Positions 47,481 to 59,637 are shown, numbered from the stretch's first letter. The stretch is 64,000 bases of DNA from Pogonophryne albipinna (GCA_028583405.1 CM053249.1:35540628-35604627); one strand, 5' to 3'. Program-made: numbers and translations. The notes: generated from the sequence alone by a model not told the origin.

Positions 47481-48751
47481 GGACTCGTGAATTGGTGACT
47501 TGACTACAACACTGGCGTCACTGCACCACTTTATACACATGCATACACTTCACAGCGGGCAGAACTTGTCATAAAGTCCGCGAAAATAAAGCCCACCCAT
47601 TTAGAGGGAAGATATGATTGGTCAATTGTACTGTCATTTGACATTACTCTCTCATTGAGTTACTATAGCGGGCCCTCTGTGAATTTACAGCAGGGACAGT
47701 AACTCGCAGAGAGGGCCAGGCGAGCTTCTTTCATTTAACCCTTCACATTCCAACATAAACTGAACAGGCAGATTCGAAGGATTTCTTTCTTTTGAAATGT
47801 TATTTTAAATACAATTAAATCAAATAATTTATGGTAAAACTAATGAAAAGTATAACTAAAAAAATATTTTTAAAAAAATATTAAATTATTTTTATTTTTT
47901 TAAGTTTTCAAATATTATTTTTTAGAATATCTTAGAGGGCCCTGACGGCTCGCCACTGGTTACATCATTGCTCGTCTTGTGTGCGGGTCAGACGGATCTT
48001 GTTTACTTCCCACATAGCAGACTTCCCCAGGACTCAGAGTTGTACCTATCATATCTTCACAGTTGTAGTGAAAGAAAGCCTGGCAGGAGTTATTTTTATT
48101 CTCTTACCAAACCAAAGCGAAGAAAGAACCACCCTCTTCCCACTTTTCAACTAGCAGTGGAGGGCTACAACCAAGCAGCTGCACAAAGCGGAATATTTAA
48201 AAAACACCACGTTGAGAGTAACGGAGGAATTTGAAGTCGTGTTGTCACGATACCAACATTTTGGTTTAGATACCGATACCAAGTCAAGAATTGCGATTCC
48301 GATTCTTTTTCGATACTTTTCTTAAAAAAAGGGAAACAGTCTTAAAGAGCCTGTGACACGAGTTTCCCCCATCATCCAAACCCATCAATTTGAGTAAATA
48401 TTGTCCCCTTGAAAACCGTTACTGAACTGATTTTGGATATTTGTACTTTGATAACCATTAATCTGCCCTTCAATGTTGACCATTTTCTGGATCTTCTCGG
48501 GGATTCTTCAAGTCCCGCCAAATTATGTGTGACGTCATTGCGGACACAGCGCTCCAGCTGCACCATTCAGGATCCCAGCATCTGCATGTAAACGCACGAT
48601 GGCGCACACAGCAGCAAGCTCAGACAGCGATGACAGTTTAATTGTGAACGTGTCTGAGAGCTCATATGAGGCTGAAGGAACGGTTTATGTTGTATCTGTT
48701 AGAAGTTTAGGAATTAGGTGCGTCAATATGGGCGATCATACTTCATGTAGC

Positions 48752-49882
48752 CAGTGGTGGAATGGGACTAAAAATCATCCCGGGACCGCGACCGGCCCAC
48801 TTCGGTACCGCTAGTAAATTGTCAACGGGGGGAGTGGGGGATGTCAGGGCGGCGGGTGCTGTAGGCTAGGGAAAGCTAAGCCTTCCCAAATATTTGTGTC
48901 ACTGCATCCTGGTAAAATACAAATATAATAATGTCTGTGTCTTTGACATTATCGCTGCTAGCCACCTGTGCTCTGTACTACGAAGCCAGTTCAACATATC
49001 CTGGATGTTTGAGTAACAAACAAACTAACAACAACAAACTAACAAACGAGATCTCGCTAAGCGGTCCTACGACACTGGTTATCAACTCGGTAAATCAAGC
49101 CAGGGTTTCTCTCACCAGCTGAGAGCGCGTTCACGTGAAAGGGGCAGGGTTAGCTACATTTGACCAATCACAAACAGGGACAAGTGTACTGACAGCGCAG
49201 CGTCATACTTCATTAATGAAAAGTAAACTAATATTAGACAAATATGAGCTTTAAACATCCATGACTTAAACATATAATACAGGATACAAGCCACAGAGTT
49301 GCACCTGCAAGGTGAATACAGAACAACTGGTTAAAAAATAACTAGGCCTACCGAGTGTTTGAAAGCGTATAGTTTTATGATATCACTGCCCCATCTAAGA
49401 CACGAGTGGATCTGACTTTAATTACATTTGACTCGAGTGTTTCGTCAACATAATATGTTGCTTAAAATAATACTTCTGCATACAGTATGTGACACTGTAA
49501 GTGTTGCACGGCCAGATACGGCTGGAGAAGCTGACTCGGATAAGGAAATATATGATATATTATGATATTATATGATCGATGATCTGATTGATGATGTAAT
49601 ATGAATGATAAGTGCGACACGTCGGCGTCTTCTCTGCATACGGCAGTTTAAACTGTATTTCCTTTATCCTGTAATATGACTTGAGAGATTTAAACTCCGC
49701 ACACTGAGTTGATCTCTTTTCTATAGACGCTGGAGGCGGGCAGCGTCAGGTAAAAAAAGTTATTTAGCCTTCCCAAACCTGAGCCTCACGCGCCGCCTAT
49801 GGGGATGTACTAGTGACTTATCCGACCGGCCCACTTCGGTACCGGCCCATCGGGATTCGTCCCGATGGCCAGTCCGCCACTG
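48752..49882. mobile_element. Nested hAT non-autonomous element (1.13 kb)
   Basis: Left end CAGTGGTGGAATGGGACTAA, right end GATGGCCAGTCCGCCACTG (reversed, CAGTGGCGGACTGGCCATC). ACCGGCCCACTTCGGTACCG occurs near both ends, in the same orientation. Flanks CATGTAGC and CACCCAGC match at 5 of 8 positions. The right terminus is close to the right terminus of the hAT at 52566-59134 (GGACTGGACCATCGGGA), suggesting a related family. Confidence 0.7.
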
Positions 49883-50980
49883 CACCCAGCCCAGCCCACG
49901 TAAACTGTCAACGGGAGCCTCGCTGCGGGGAAACGGTGGACCTAGTGTCCCGATCGGAGTGGGAATAATAATCATAATCATAATCTGTGCATTTTATCCA
50001 TTAATTTCCCCAACATTGTGGTAAAAAAAACACACGTTTAATCCACGTTGGTGTACTACAACTACAAAAAGCATCGGTTTGTTTTCTCATCAGGAAATGC
50101 ATACCGGCTCAAACAAACAAATCGATTCACGATCATTTAATGTATCATATGTTCGCCGAATTGACATGAAAGCACTAATAAATGTAGTTTCATCCACTTG
50201 AGTTTACAACTACAAAAATAATCGATTTGTTTTTATATCACATCCTACGGGAGGAAATTCAGCAGCTCTCACTACCGATTTTTAATCCTAATTTAATCAT
50301 CATCTTCACCACGATCATTTATGTTTATGTTCGCCGAATTGACATGAAAGCACTGACAAATATGAATATACTGTAGTCAACTTCATTACAACGTTATTAA
50401 CGTGCCTAAACTCAGTAATTCACCATTTCTACGCATGACAACACACTTTGTCCGTGTTTGGCTCTCTCGCCGCACAGTGAAGCGTTCCCGCATTGACGTC
50501 ACTTCCGGCTTCCCCCAAAACTTCAAAATGAGTCGAAGGAATTTCCCCGCGATGTTCGAAATTATTGATATTTATCGGAACGGTATCGCACCTTCTTTTT
50601 TAAACTGACGGTTCGAGATGACTAGTAGCCCAATATTCCATTGCACAACAGTTGTTGGGATGCTGTCACAGGCTCTTTAAATGTAATTATTGTGCTTTAT
50701 TTCACACCAGAACCATATCCATAACACAAACTTTTAAACAATGAGAACAATAAACAAAATAAATGACAAGAATTCGTATTAAATAAAATTAAGCATCATC
50801 TCAAACAACTTTTTTGTTTTATAAAATATATATTTTTTTATATTTTATTAACATGTAATAGTACAGTAATATAAATAATTATTGACAAAATGTATATTGC
50901 AGATGTTAGCCACATTGGTAAGTTAGCTAAAAAGATAGCCATATTAGACAGTTATCATTGCCATTAATTGCCTCTTCAAA
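49883..50980. other. Interior of family I element, no coding sequence
   Basis: AT-rich DNA. TATGTTCGCCGAATTGACAT with AAAGCACTRA occurs twice (about 50149-50185 and 50328-50360), a direct duplication about 180 bp apart. No protein is recognised. Confidence 0.5.
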
Positions 50981-51331
50981 CTACGAAAACGTTCGTTTGT
51001 CACAAAATAAATTACACTTGTTTGACTTAGATTTGAGGGCATGGGCTGAGCATGATGTAATTATGTTATCTATCACATTCGCTAACCTGTCTGTCTTTAA
51101 ATTCTTTAAACAGCTCTGGATGCCGGTCGGCGGGTGCTTAGCCAAGTTTGATGTGTTGGCTCCCTTGGTTTGCAGGGATCTAAAACATTTCTCACAGACA
51201 GGCCTCGTGGTGTCCGTAGGCTTGCCCTCACTGTCAGAGATATAGCTCAAATACTTCCAAATTTCGCTTCTGGCGTCTTTTTTGTCAACAAGCCGAGGCG
51301 CAGCGGCAGTTGCACTCCCACTTGCAGCCAT
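50981..51331 (-). pseudogene. BED-type zinc finger of a hAT transposase
   Basis: Minus-strand frame of 116 codons starting MAASGSATAAAPRLVDKKDA, then SEIWKYLSYISDSEGKPTDT, RPVCEKCFRSLQTKGANTSN, LAKH. This is the BED finger pattern (aromatic positions, CxxC, GANTSNL, then His) found at the N-terminus of ZBED-type hAT transposases, where it binds the element ends. The second zinc-binding His/Cys after LAKH is not obvious (PPTGIQ follows). The catalytic part is absent. It lies near the right end of family I, as expected for the start of a minus-strand gene. Confidence 0.78.
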
Positions 51332-51606
51332 GCTTCTCGTTTTCTCACATGCTCTGGCAGCTAGAGCGTGGCCGCGTGCACGAGAGAGGGGAGGGACTTA
51401 GAACATGCTTGAGAGGGGCGGGACTGCAGGCACGGCAGCAAGCAGAGCGCTGAACACACACGGCTCTTATTAAAACGGCGCTTTCTCACCAGAGTACTTT
51501 CCCCCGTCATTCTTAAAGTACCGATACTAATGAAACGGAGGAATCGTACCATTTTTAACGGCAGGGTATCGCGGTACCTTTCAAGTATCGGTACACCGTG
51601 CAACAC

Positions 51607-52094
51607 TAGCAGCCACAGAGTAATTAGGTCAGGTAAGGCAGGGAAAAGTTTGGGGACCGCTTTATTTTTCTTTAGTCTCTTTAACCACTTGTTTCTCAAA
51701 TATCTGCTGTACACACCCGGTCCTTACTTAGCTCTTACAATGCTGTATATTCTCTGCTAACCCCAATGCAACGCCATGCAAACTGTTACCAATCAGGAGA
51801 ACAGACAACCTTTAAGGTAATCAGCAAGACTTTACTAGGTGGTTTAAAGGTAGAAGAGTTAGAATATAGCATGTCATTTATATTGCTAGAAAGTATAAAT
51901 CTACTTCAGGAGCTACTCTTTGGTTGATTTGGATATTTCAGAGGTTGCTAATACTAGTCATGTTTTGCTGTTAAATTCAGATACGTTTTCAGAGCATTAA
52001 CAACATAGTCAATTTCACAGTTTTATTGTTGTATCAGAAATATTCTTCTCAGTCACTAATTCATAAATTGAGTTCAACTGCTCTACTAAAAGTA
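51607..52094. other. Non-coding DNA
   Basis: I see no recognisable gene or element in these 490 bp before the Rex3-like LINE begins. Confidence 0.5.
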
Positions 52095-52099
52095 CAGTA

Positions 52100-52216
52100 C
52101 CGAAGGAGTTGCAGACCGGGGTGGTGGTTCCCCTTTTCAAAAAGGGGGATCAGAGGGTGTGTGCCAATTATAGAGGCATCACACTACTCAGCCTCCCCGG
52201 GAAAGTTTACTCTTAG
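52100..52216 (+). pseudogene. Rex3-like reverse transcriptase, upstream piece
   Basis: Reads ELQTGVVVPLFKKGDQRVCA then NYRGITLLSLPGKVYS, the conserved RT block ahead of the fingers (NYRGI). It ends exactly at the octamer CTCTTAGG (52210-52217), where the outer hAT element is inserted. The remainder of this protein is at 59638-60696. Confidence 0.85.
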
Positions 52217-52914
52217 GCAGGGTATGGTGCCAATGGTGGCACGCGGCACCGTAACCAGTGGCACACTAGGAATAAGTGGAATAAGTGTGCAAAATATTTA
52301 AAAAATATTTTCGGATCCTGAACGAGTCCGCCGCCAGAGCGCGTCTCCCCGTTACCTGCAGAAGGAAGCCATGCACGCAACGCAGCCCCGCTCTCTTTAA
52401 CTCCAGGCGACTCTCTGCCGCTTTCCTCCGTGGTGCAGTGCTGACAAAGGGGCGGACTGGCCATCTGTGTGTTGAACTTTCCTGTCGGCTCCCAGACCGT
52501 AGTCGAGGAAACAGGGGGAATGACTCTCTGTCGTCTCCCAGGGCAGAAGCAACAAGCTTCAGGTTCAGGGCCGGACTGGGACAATAAGTCAGGCCAGGAA
52601 TTAGACACCCAGACACTGACACTACCAGTTTTTTTTGGGGGCGTTTTGCTGGATGTATCGTCAATATTTACAGCGTTGCTGCCCGTAGTGATAGCCCTTA
52701 AATCTACCACCCAAATAGAAACATATGGACAAAGGTTACTGTTATGCTCCCCCGGGAAACATTTTTAAATTTATTTTTGAGTGAAATGCATCAATCTGGT
52801 CCATTTTGAGGGGGAAATAAAGAGACTAGATCTATGGAAACACCCATATGAAACAGAACTGTACATTTAAAGAAATGTAAATGTATAATTTCATTCTTAT
52901 TAATATCTACCTAT

Positions 52915-54247
52915 CAGTGACGTGCGGTGAGGTTCATGGCTGGTGAGGCACTGACTCTTTCAGAGTCAGATTTACAAATATTATATATTTTGACCTTAAA
53001 GGTGGCGGGGTAGGTAATTTTGGAGAAACTAGCTCGAGTGCGCTAGAATTTGAAAATACACAGGCCCTCCTCCAACATACACGAACGCGCACATGACCAA
53101 TGAGGGCACGAGATAAGTTTGTGCACAGATGGAAGGCTGACAGGCAGGTTATTTTAGCCGGGCCGGCTAAAATGAGTGGTCGTGCTTTTTACAGTACTAC
53201 GGCTTCCACAGATGAAATGTTTTCATGTATTTTTTGTCAAGGCACTTCAGACATTCATTGCTATCGGGATGTTAAGAGCATTCCATGGAATATAACAAAA
53301 AGTGTATATCGTGCCGGTTTCTCAAATGTACCTACCCCACCTTTAATCGAAATATTCTGTTATTTTCAAAAGCTTTTTTAGTCTGATGCTTCGATTCATT
53401 TTAAACAGACCGTTCAACAAAAGGATAGCCTACCCAAAATCTAAATATTGGATTGTTCTCTCTTAGTAAGATCCAATTTTCATTACAAATGTGGTCTTAC
53501 CTTGACTTGAAGATGAAGTCCATGCTATCCTTCTGGACAACAATCTTTATTACTTTTTTGTAAAAGTCCTCCTTATCTCCCTGTAGTTTCAAAAGCCTAG
53601 CTTGTTGTTTTGTCTACTGTCTCTGCGTAGAATAACAGTAGCAACAAGAACCTGTGGGCTCACTTGCGCCCCCTTCAGTGCGGCAGAGGTTGTGGCTGCC
53701 TCCCCTGGTGCTTTTTTCATTGCCGTTGTATGATGAGACCAGCGAGCTTAAATATCATATATACGTGAAATAAGTTATTTAGAGACTATGGATGGCGAGG
53801 ATAAATGTAATAAAGGGATCTACAAACATTACATTGGTGACATACAGTGAGATGGTGCAGGCATGCGCTTAGGGCCCGCTTTCCAGACAGTTTCTGTGGG
53901 GTGACGCATTCTGAGGTGAGGCAGAGCTCATCTGTGCCTCACCTCACCCCACAGTAACTGGCTTGAGCGCGCTCACAAAATAAGTGCCCGCGCTAAATTA
54001 GTGCCCGTGCTCCAGCAAGTTACTGTGGGCTTCTGTGAGGCAGAGCTCGTCCCTGCCTCACTTCTCAATCTCATCGCTCCCCGTAGTTGTAGCGGAGCTC
54101 GGCAAATTAGCCGATTTTTACTATAAAAAGCGATTGGAATCAAACATAAATCACATTTACAACACAGATCAGTGGAGAAATTTTATTATTATTATTATTT
54201 GTATTATTATTCTTTTTTTCCGTTACATTGGAGACTGCACGTCGCTG
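52915..54247. mobile_element. hAT non-autonomous element, family G copy 2 (nested)
   Basis: Left end CAGTGACGTGCGGTGAGGTT, right end GACTGCACGTCGCTG (reversed, CAGCGACGTGCAGTC). Flanks CTACCTAT (52907-52914) and CTACCTCT (54248-54255) give a 7/8 duplication. It contains a TTAA-flanked MITE at 53000-53342. The right 630 bp is also found at 145-801. No coding sequence. Confidence 0.88.
53000..53342. mobile_element. TTAA-flanked MITE family F, copy 2
   Basis: Left end AGGTGGCGGGGTAGGTAATT, right end AAATGTACCTACCCCACCT, inverted. TTAA is on both sides (52996-52999 and 53343-53346). It matches the two arms of copy 1 (39684-39733 and 42862-43187), including GATGGAAGGCTGACAGGCAG and ATCGGGATGTTAAGAGCATT. 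It lacks about 30 bp present in copy 1 near the left. It is the innermost layer of the nest. Confidence 0.9.
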
Positions 54248-55049
54248 CTACCTCTAGTGATATCTGTTCAAGCTGCAGTGTTGTTTTTGTTCATTCTGAA
54301 AAACGAAATAATATTAAATCCCATTTAGTTAACTACAGCACTCAATTCAACGAAAAAGGTAACAGGAGCTATCCATATCCGCTAGTGTATTCCACATATT
54401 GGCAAAATAATCACCAAAGCTCATTCCATATTGACTGACCACTTTGTTAAACACAACCACAGCCCTCAATGCAGTCCTATTTGAACACTCTTTCCTACAT
54501 ACCATTTAATCTTCTCATCAACATTTGCCCCTCAATACAAGTCACAAAAGGATTCATATAAGAATGCTATGATATTATGCTACCGAAAAAACACGATTAT
54601 ATTATTTGTCTGCAAATGATTTAGATGCCAGCTTCAGCCCATCTATTCAATGCAGCAACATTACAATTCAGTTACTTCAGGTTAGCAGCAACTTAAACTT
54701 AACAGAAGTCTGAATCTGGTTTTCTCTGATCAGAGCAGTGAACATTTTTTGTACGTATTTTATCATCTAATAATAATAATAATAATAATAAATTGTATTT
54801 ATGAAGCACCTTTCATTGCTAAAATCAATCCCAAAGTGCTACAGTAGGCATACGAAACAAATAAAAGTTCTGAAATCTGAACAAACAGATTTAAATGTTA
54901 AAATATTTGTTTTTATTTAAGATCAAATAATCAATACTAAGAATCACATGTACAGCAAATATGTTTTTAAACTAACTGCAGGCTCTGCAAATCTGCAAAT
55001 CCCCCTCCCCTGAAACTACATAATGCACCTTTGGAGATGCTGTCTTACC
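54248..55049 (-). other. 3' flank of the inner hAT transposase gene
   Basis: Non-coding. At 54769-54860 an (AAT)n run followed by AAATTGTATTTATGAAGCAC and CTTTCATTGCTAAAATCAAT resembles an antisense L2-type 3' tail, probably a further small insertion. The transposase stop codon is at 55050-55052. Confidence 0.5.
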
Positions 55050-58000
55050 TTAGAAGGTAAGCTGGCGGCGCATCAACTCACTGGTCTCTGCGACCTTGTC
55101 AATGACATTGTCACTGTCAAGTCCCATAAGGATTTCCTTCTCTGTTGACATCAGCAAAAAAGCCTCAAGGCGGTCCTGGGTCATGGATGTCCTGAGTCGG
55201 TTCTTCACAAATTTAAGGGTGGAGAAAGTCCTTTCACAGGCAACTTGTGTAACAGACAAGGTCAGTAAGAACTTGTATCCCAGTCCAATGATATGGTATG
55301 CATCTGTTAAGAGGTTGTAATGAGACAGGATTAGATGACAGCATATGGGACAGTTCTTACATGTGGAACAGCTTCTGTTCTCCAACTCCAGGCCCTCCTC
55401 AGGATCCACAGTCTGTTCACTCTCCCCAGGCAGCCCACTGACTGTTGATCCCCTGATGGTATAGTTATCCAAAGGTGACATCTTCAGTGTCTCCCATTGA
55501 TTTGCAAGGCTAGTCAGTTCTGCCTGCAAGGTCCCAACTGTCGCCCGCTCATCAAATTTCAGCAGGCATTTGCTAAGCTCCTCCAGAGCCACTTTCTGTA
55601 GGCCTTTACTCCTTATTTGAGGGAAGTTTTTGTGATCCATACAGGCAAAGTCAGAGCACAGCACTGCATTGGCTGCATATCAACGCTGTAGGCTGTCTGT
55701 GACAGTGTCGAGGATGACATTATGTGCTTTGATCTTGTAGTTTCTCTCAGCATCTGAAACAGGCTCATTTTGTGCCACTTCACCTGGCATGGATTTCTTT
55801 TTTCTAACTCGTTTCTCTGGGAGGGCAGTCTGAACTTCCAAATCGCACTCATCCTGTTCCTGTAGAATGCCATTTGCCCATGCCACAAACTCATCTGCAG
55901 CTTTCTTAACACCATCAAAGTCCCTGGTACACTTTCTCAGGCTGTCTTCAGTTCCCTTCACCAAGTGTTGAGCAGTAAGAATGTCCATACCACTGGTCTG
56001 CAGATATTTTGATAGGGGGGAAGTCTGTTCAAATATCCGGAGAAAAACCTGTGCTGTAAGTATGGTTTCGTACCTCAGAAGTGCCTCAATGTATCCTCTG
56101 GCTTTGACTCTCACAGTAGGCTTCATAGTGTCATCAAGCTCTATTCTTGTCATGGTGATCACTAAGTCGATATAAAGGGCATGGCCAGGATTTCCAAAAC
56201 AGCCAAATACTTTGTGTAAGGCTTGGTCCTTTGACCACCAGCGAGTTTCTCCTATCGGAGCAAGCCGTCTGTGTCTGCTGTCCTTACTGACTTCGTCCCA
56301 CAGGTTCATCCGTTTGTAAGACTCCCTGATGAAAACTGCTAAATCATTTAGCAACGAGAAGAGGGATGCACTTGAAACGACAACTCCAGTAGTGTCTGTT
56401 AAAACAAGGTTCAAAACATGTGCATAACACCATATGTGGACTTGTTTGGGAGACTCTCCGGTGATCAATGTAGAGAATCCCTTGTATTGCCCCTGCATGT
56501 TAGCAGCTCCATCAGTCGAGTTACCAACACATGTCTTGATGTCAATGTCAACTTTCTTGAGTTTTTTTCACCAGCTCCACAAAGAATGCTCCTGTTGAAG
56601 ACTCACAATCAATGACAGCTATAAGCCTCTCATGGATGACATCAGTCACATACCTCAGGACTACTGCACACTGGTCCTTGGATGTCAGGTCTTGTGTTGT
56701 GTCAAGTTGGATCGAAAACATCTTTGCCTTTTTAACTTCACTTGCAACAGTGTGTTGGATTAAAATACGAATGACATCAATGATTTTGTTCACTGTTTGC
56801 TTTGAGAGCAGAGTTAGTAACGACCCCCTTCTTGCACCTCCAGCCTCATGCAACCTCTTGCTCTTCTTAATGCAGTCATTGACGTGTTCTTGAAGGGTGG
56901 TATCATATTTGCTCAGCAGCATAATAATTTCCAAGAAGTTCCCATGATCCAAGGCCACATTTTCAATGCTATACGCTGCTTCATGACTACCACCCCTGTA
57001 GCTGAGTCCACGCTTACCAATTAATTTTATGACATTAACCACACGCTCCATAACTTGTCTTTTCTTCCTCACTTCCTCTCGGTGGGCTGACATTTGTTTG
57101 TCTCTCAGTAGGCTACTGATATCAGCTCTGCTTGCTCTCAGGAAATATGCATTTGCACTATCTCGATGCAACCCGCTTCTTTCATGCTCTTCAATTCTCT
57201 GGTGAACATGCTTCCATGCCTGCATGCCTCCTTTCACAAAAGCATTGTCACTGGCAGGCTTGGCAAACATGAGACACAGCGAGCAATACAGAGAGTGCGA
57301 TGATTCACAGTAAGTTAACCATTTTGTTTCATCCTTGCTGTGGCATATTTTAGGAATGGCTTTCTTGGAAGTTTGTTGTGGGCGGTAAGAAAAAAATAAG
57401 TAAAAATATTTTGGCTGAGGGCGAGCAAAATAATCGAAAGGCCTCTCTGTGTCAACTTCCTGTACTTCCTGTCGTTCCCTGTCTTTCTCCTCAGTTGCAA
57501 TTTCCCTGCTGGACCCTGAATCTTCACTTGTCTTTTCGACCTCCTCAGCATCTGCTGGTACTGAATAAGAGCCAGCATAAGGATTAAACTTGTATCAATA
57601 ACTATATGTAACAGTAACTTATTGGGAGAACATGAACATAGCTTGCTTATACTGTTGTCATTACATTTCCTTTGGTTTTGTTCAGTGTTTTCATAGTCAT
57701 AGCCTATTGAAACAGTTTCCTCTGTACCTGCCAGTTCTGTCCTAGCACTGAGCTCTGCCTGCATCTCTCCCTCAGGGCCATCACCATCAGCGTCATCTGA
57801 TAGTGTTACTGAATAAGGAGAACATGTAATCACATTAACAACTATTTATGAAATAACATTGTTCAAGAACATGTTTCAGGAATATTTTTGTCATCATTTA
57901 TGTTGTTTTCAACTGTTCATACTGTAGTTTAAATCTCACTAATATCTAACATCTTCCACTGTGGACTGTTTGCCCTGTACCTGCCAGTTCCTCTGTGCTG

Positions 58001-58699
58001 GTGCTTGGTTCTCCCTGTGAAGGACCGGCACTGCTATTATCTCCACCTTTGCAAAGGAAAAAGAATGCGGACCCCAACTTATTTTCAATTGACACACGTG
58101 TCAGAGTACATTATAACTGTATAATGGCCTATTCTAGTTTACTTCACGTAGGCCAATGCCAATGTTGGTGGTTTTGAAGGAGATCCAGTACTATAGTTAA
58201 TTATACAACACTTATTTGTATCACTTAGTTCAAGTTAGTTGACCCTGTATTTGCATGGCCTAATAACATACTTATTGTCTCCCCCTTTGTTGCACAGTTA
58301 TTCACTCACAGTATGGGGTATGTAGCCCCAGTTAGATGCAGTCTAACGGTTATATTAGCCTATATATTTGCCTTGAGTAACATTAAGGACATGTTTGGGT
58401 TTTTTATAGCCTCACAGTCTCAGTCACACAGGGTCTGCCACTAACATGACATTGGACTGAGAAACTGTTTTGTTGACAGTCAGTCGATGTGCACATCAGG
58501 CTACAATATAGAAAGAAATGTTGCTCATAATGTTGGCTAACTTACTTTCGGCTTCGTCATTCTGTACCATACGGGGGGTTCTTAATAAATCTGTGATTTT
58601 AGCACATTTCGCTGCCTCCTCCTCGCGGGCTTTTTTCTTTTTCTCCCTTTCCCCCTCTGCGCCACCTTTCCTCCTTTTTTTCGCAGGATGGGGGTCCAT
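55050..58699 (-). pseudogene. hAT transposase, ZMYM1/DUF4371 type (two lesions)
   Basis: Proposed exons on the minus strand: 58699-58546 (MDPHPAKKRRKGGAEGEREK, donor GTAAGT), about 58048-57981, about 57808-57728 (both ending GGCAG/GTAC) and 57560-55050. The last exon holds the TTF-type finger (RPFDYFARPQPKYF, CHSKDETKWLTYCESSHSLY, CSLCLMFAK), the DUF4371 region (HERSGLHRDSANAYF, MFSIQLDTTQDLTSKDQCAV), the NSTDGAANM block with an expected catalytic Asp, LAPIGETRWWSKDQALHKVF, and the dimerisation block VACERTFSTLKFVKNRLRTS. Two lesions break it: one extra A in an A-run near 56562, and a TGA at about 55678-55680. Both are single-base changes, so it was disabled recently. The exon ends are inferred from splice motifs. 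Confidence 0.9.
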
Positions 58700-59637
58700 C
58701 CTTCCACAATAATTAAGCTTGCCACCGGCGTCAGTTCAGTCGGTCCAGTCCACACTAAATCAAATGGCAGCGCACACGGGTCTCGTGAGAAACGTCACAT
58801 CTTCATTATTCTCCTGAAATGTAAATGTGCCCAATCCCTAGTCTGACAGGTGCGTGGTTCTCACTGCGCCTCATACCGGTGCAACTTTATTTTGGACACC
58901 TGCCTGCCGCATTCATGGATTTGGCCTGCAGTCACTGCATCTGGGCTGAATTAAACACGTATTATTTTAGTCTTGTGTGTTTATTACAGGCCATGTCAGC
59001 AGCAGGCCAGATCATATTATGCCAGCGTTGCATTCAAAAGACATACAAAAAAATAATCTCAGGCGAGCAGGCCACTTAACAGGCCAGGCCATCGGGAAAC
59101 CTCCCGGTCCTCCCGATGGTCCAGTCCGGGCCTGTTCAGGTTCAATAACCCACTTTAGCTTAAATGACTGGAGAGAGGCGAGCTCTTCTTGGGAGGCCGT
59201 TGCATTTATTTAGTTGTTCTTCTGTTTCACAAAATACATCACAGACCTCTGTTTTTCTGCTGCCTCGTTTCACTTCCAGAAACATACACACGCTCGCTCA
59301 CTCTCGCTCTACCATCCACACACACACATGCACACTCTCTCTCTTAAAGGGACAGCGATCTCATCTCACTCGACATCACCCTAATATCATAACATGTGTG
59401 TTCTGGAGAATCACAGAACGGACGATCGTCCTTATTATTATGCCGTTTAAACAACTTATTTAAATTTGTTTGTTAAATTCGACATCATGTAAGTTGCGCT
59501 GACAGGTCCAGACACACTGCTTCCCCGCAGCGAGGCTCCCCCGCCCTCCTGTTGACAGTTTACGATCACCGGCACGCTGTTCACAATTTTTTTTTTTTTG
59601 TAATGGCACTTCATATCAAAAAGGTTGCCGACCACTG

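Larger units (their letters stand above)
46152..47514. mobile_element. hAT non-autonomous element, family B copy 2 (nested, inverted)
   Basis: Begins CAGAGATGGAGTACTCGAGA and ends TGACTACAACACTG, so it lies in the opposite orientation to copy 1. Flanks are CGGTCACT (46144-46151) and GCGTCACT (47515-47522). The uninterrupted family A copy 1 reads ACACGTCACTGCACC at this point, confirming GTCACT as duplicated target sequence. It is longer than copy 1 because the hexamer-rich arm has more units and because a foreign piece lies at about 46735-46990. Confidence 0.9.
45499..47958. mobile_element. hAT non-autonomous element, family A copy 2 (split)
   Basis: Ends CAGTGGCGAGCCGTGACTTT and ACGGCTCGCCACTG, flanked by GGTACATC (45491-45498) and GTTACATC (47959-47966), a 7/8 target duplication. 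Collinear with copy 1 (5875-7017), except that a family B element occupies 46152-47514. Copy 1 keeps the uninterrupted sequence at the equivalent position (about 6570). The minus strand at about 45850-45990 carries the same short transposase-like remnant as copy 1. Confidence 0.92.
48239..51606 (-). mobile_element. hAT element with BED-finger remnant, family I
   Basis: Left end GTGTTGTCACGATACCAACA, right end ATCGGTACACCGTGCAACAC (reversed, GTGTTGCACGGTGTACCGAT). Both termini are rich in GATACC/GGTATC words. The flanks (TTGAAGTC and TAGCAGCC) match at only 5 of 8 positions, so the duplication is doubtful. It contains a nested hAT (48752-49882) and one transposase fragment (50981-51331, minus). 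The rest of the transposase is gone, so it is a deletion derivative. Confidence 0.65.
52566..59134 (-). mobile_element. Inner hAT element (6.57 kb) with perfect target duplication
   Basis: Left end CAGGGCCGGACTGGGACAAT, right end TGGTCCAGTCCGGGCCTG (reversed, CAGGCCCGGACTGGACCA), 13 of the first 14 bases matching. TTCAGGTT flanks it exactly at 52558-52565 and 59135-59142. The transposase gene is on the minus strand (55050-58699), starting about 435 bp inside the right end. The left 2.4 kb is its 3' flank and contains a further hAT (52915-54247) and an L2-tail-like piece near 54770. This is the most complete DNA transposon in the window. Confidence 0.94.
52218..59637. mobile_element. Outer hAT element inserted in the Rex3-like LINE
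   Basis: Left end CAGGGTATGGTGCCAATGGT, right end AAGGTTGCCGACCACTG (reversed, CAGTGGTCGGCAACC). The inverted match is weak beyond CAG, but the octamers CTCTTAGG (52210-52217) and CTCTAAGG (59638-59645) flank it, a 7/8 duplication. The LINE frame closes exactly over one octamer. Leaving out the inner hAT (52566-59134), it is only about 850 bp long, so it is non-autonomous. Confidence 0.75.

Noticed and set aside
46959..47540. 193-codon Ser/Glu-rich open frame
   Set aside because: A translation of the GACTCG hexamer array inside a hAT element.
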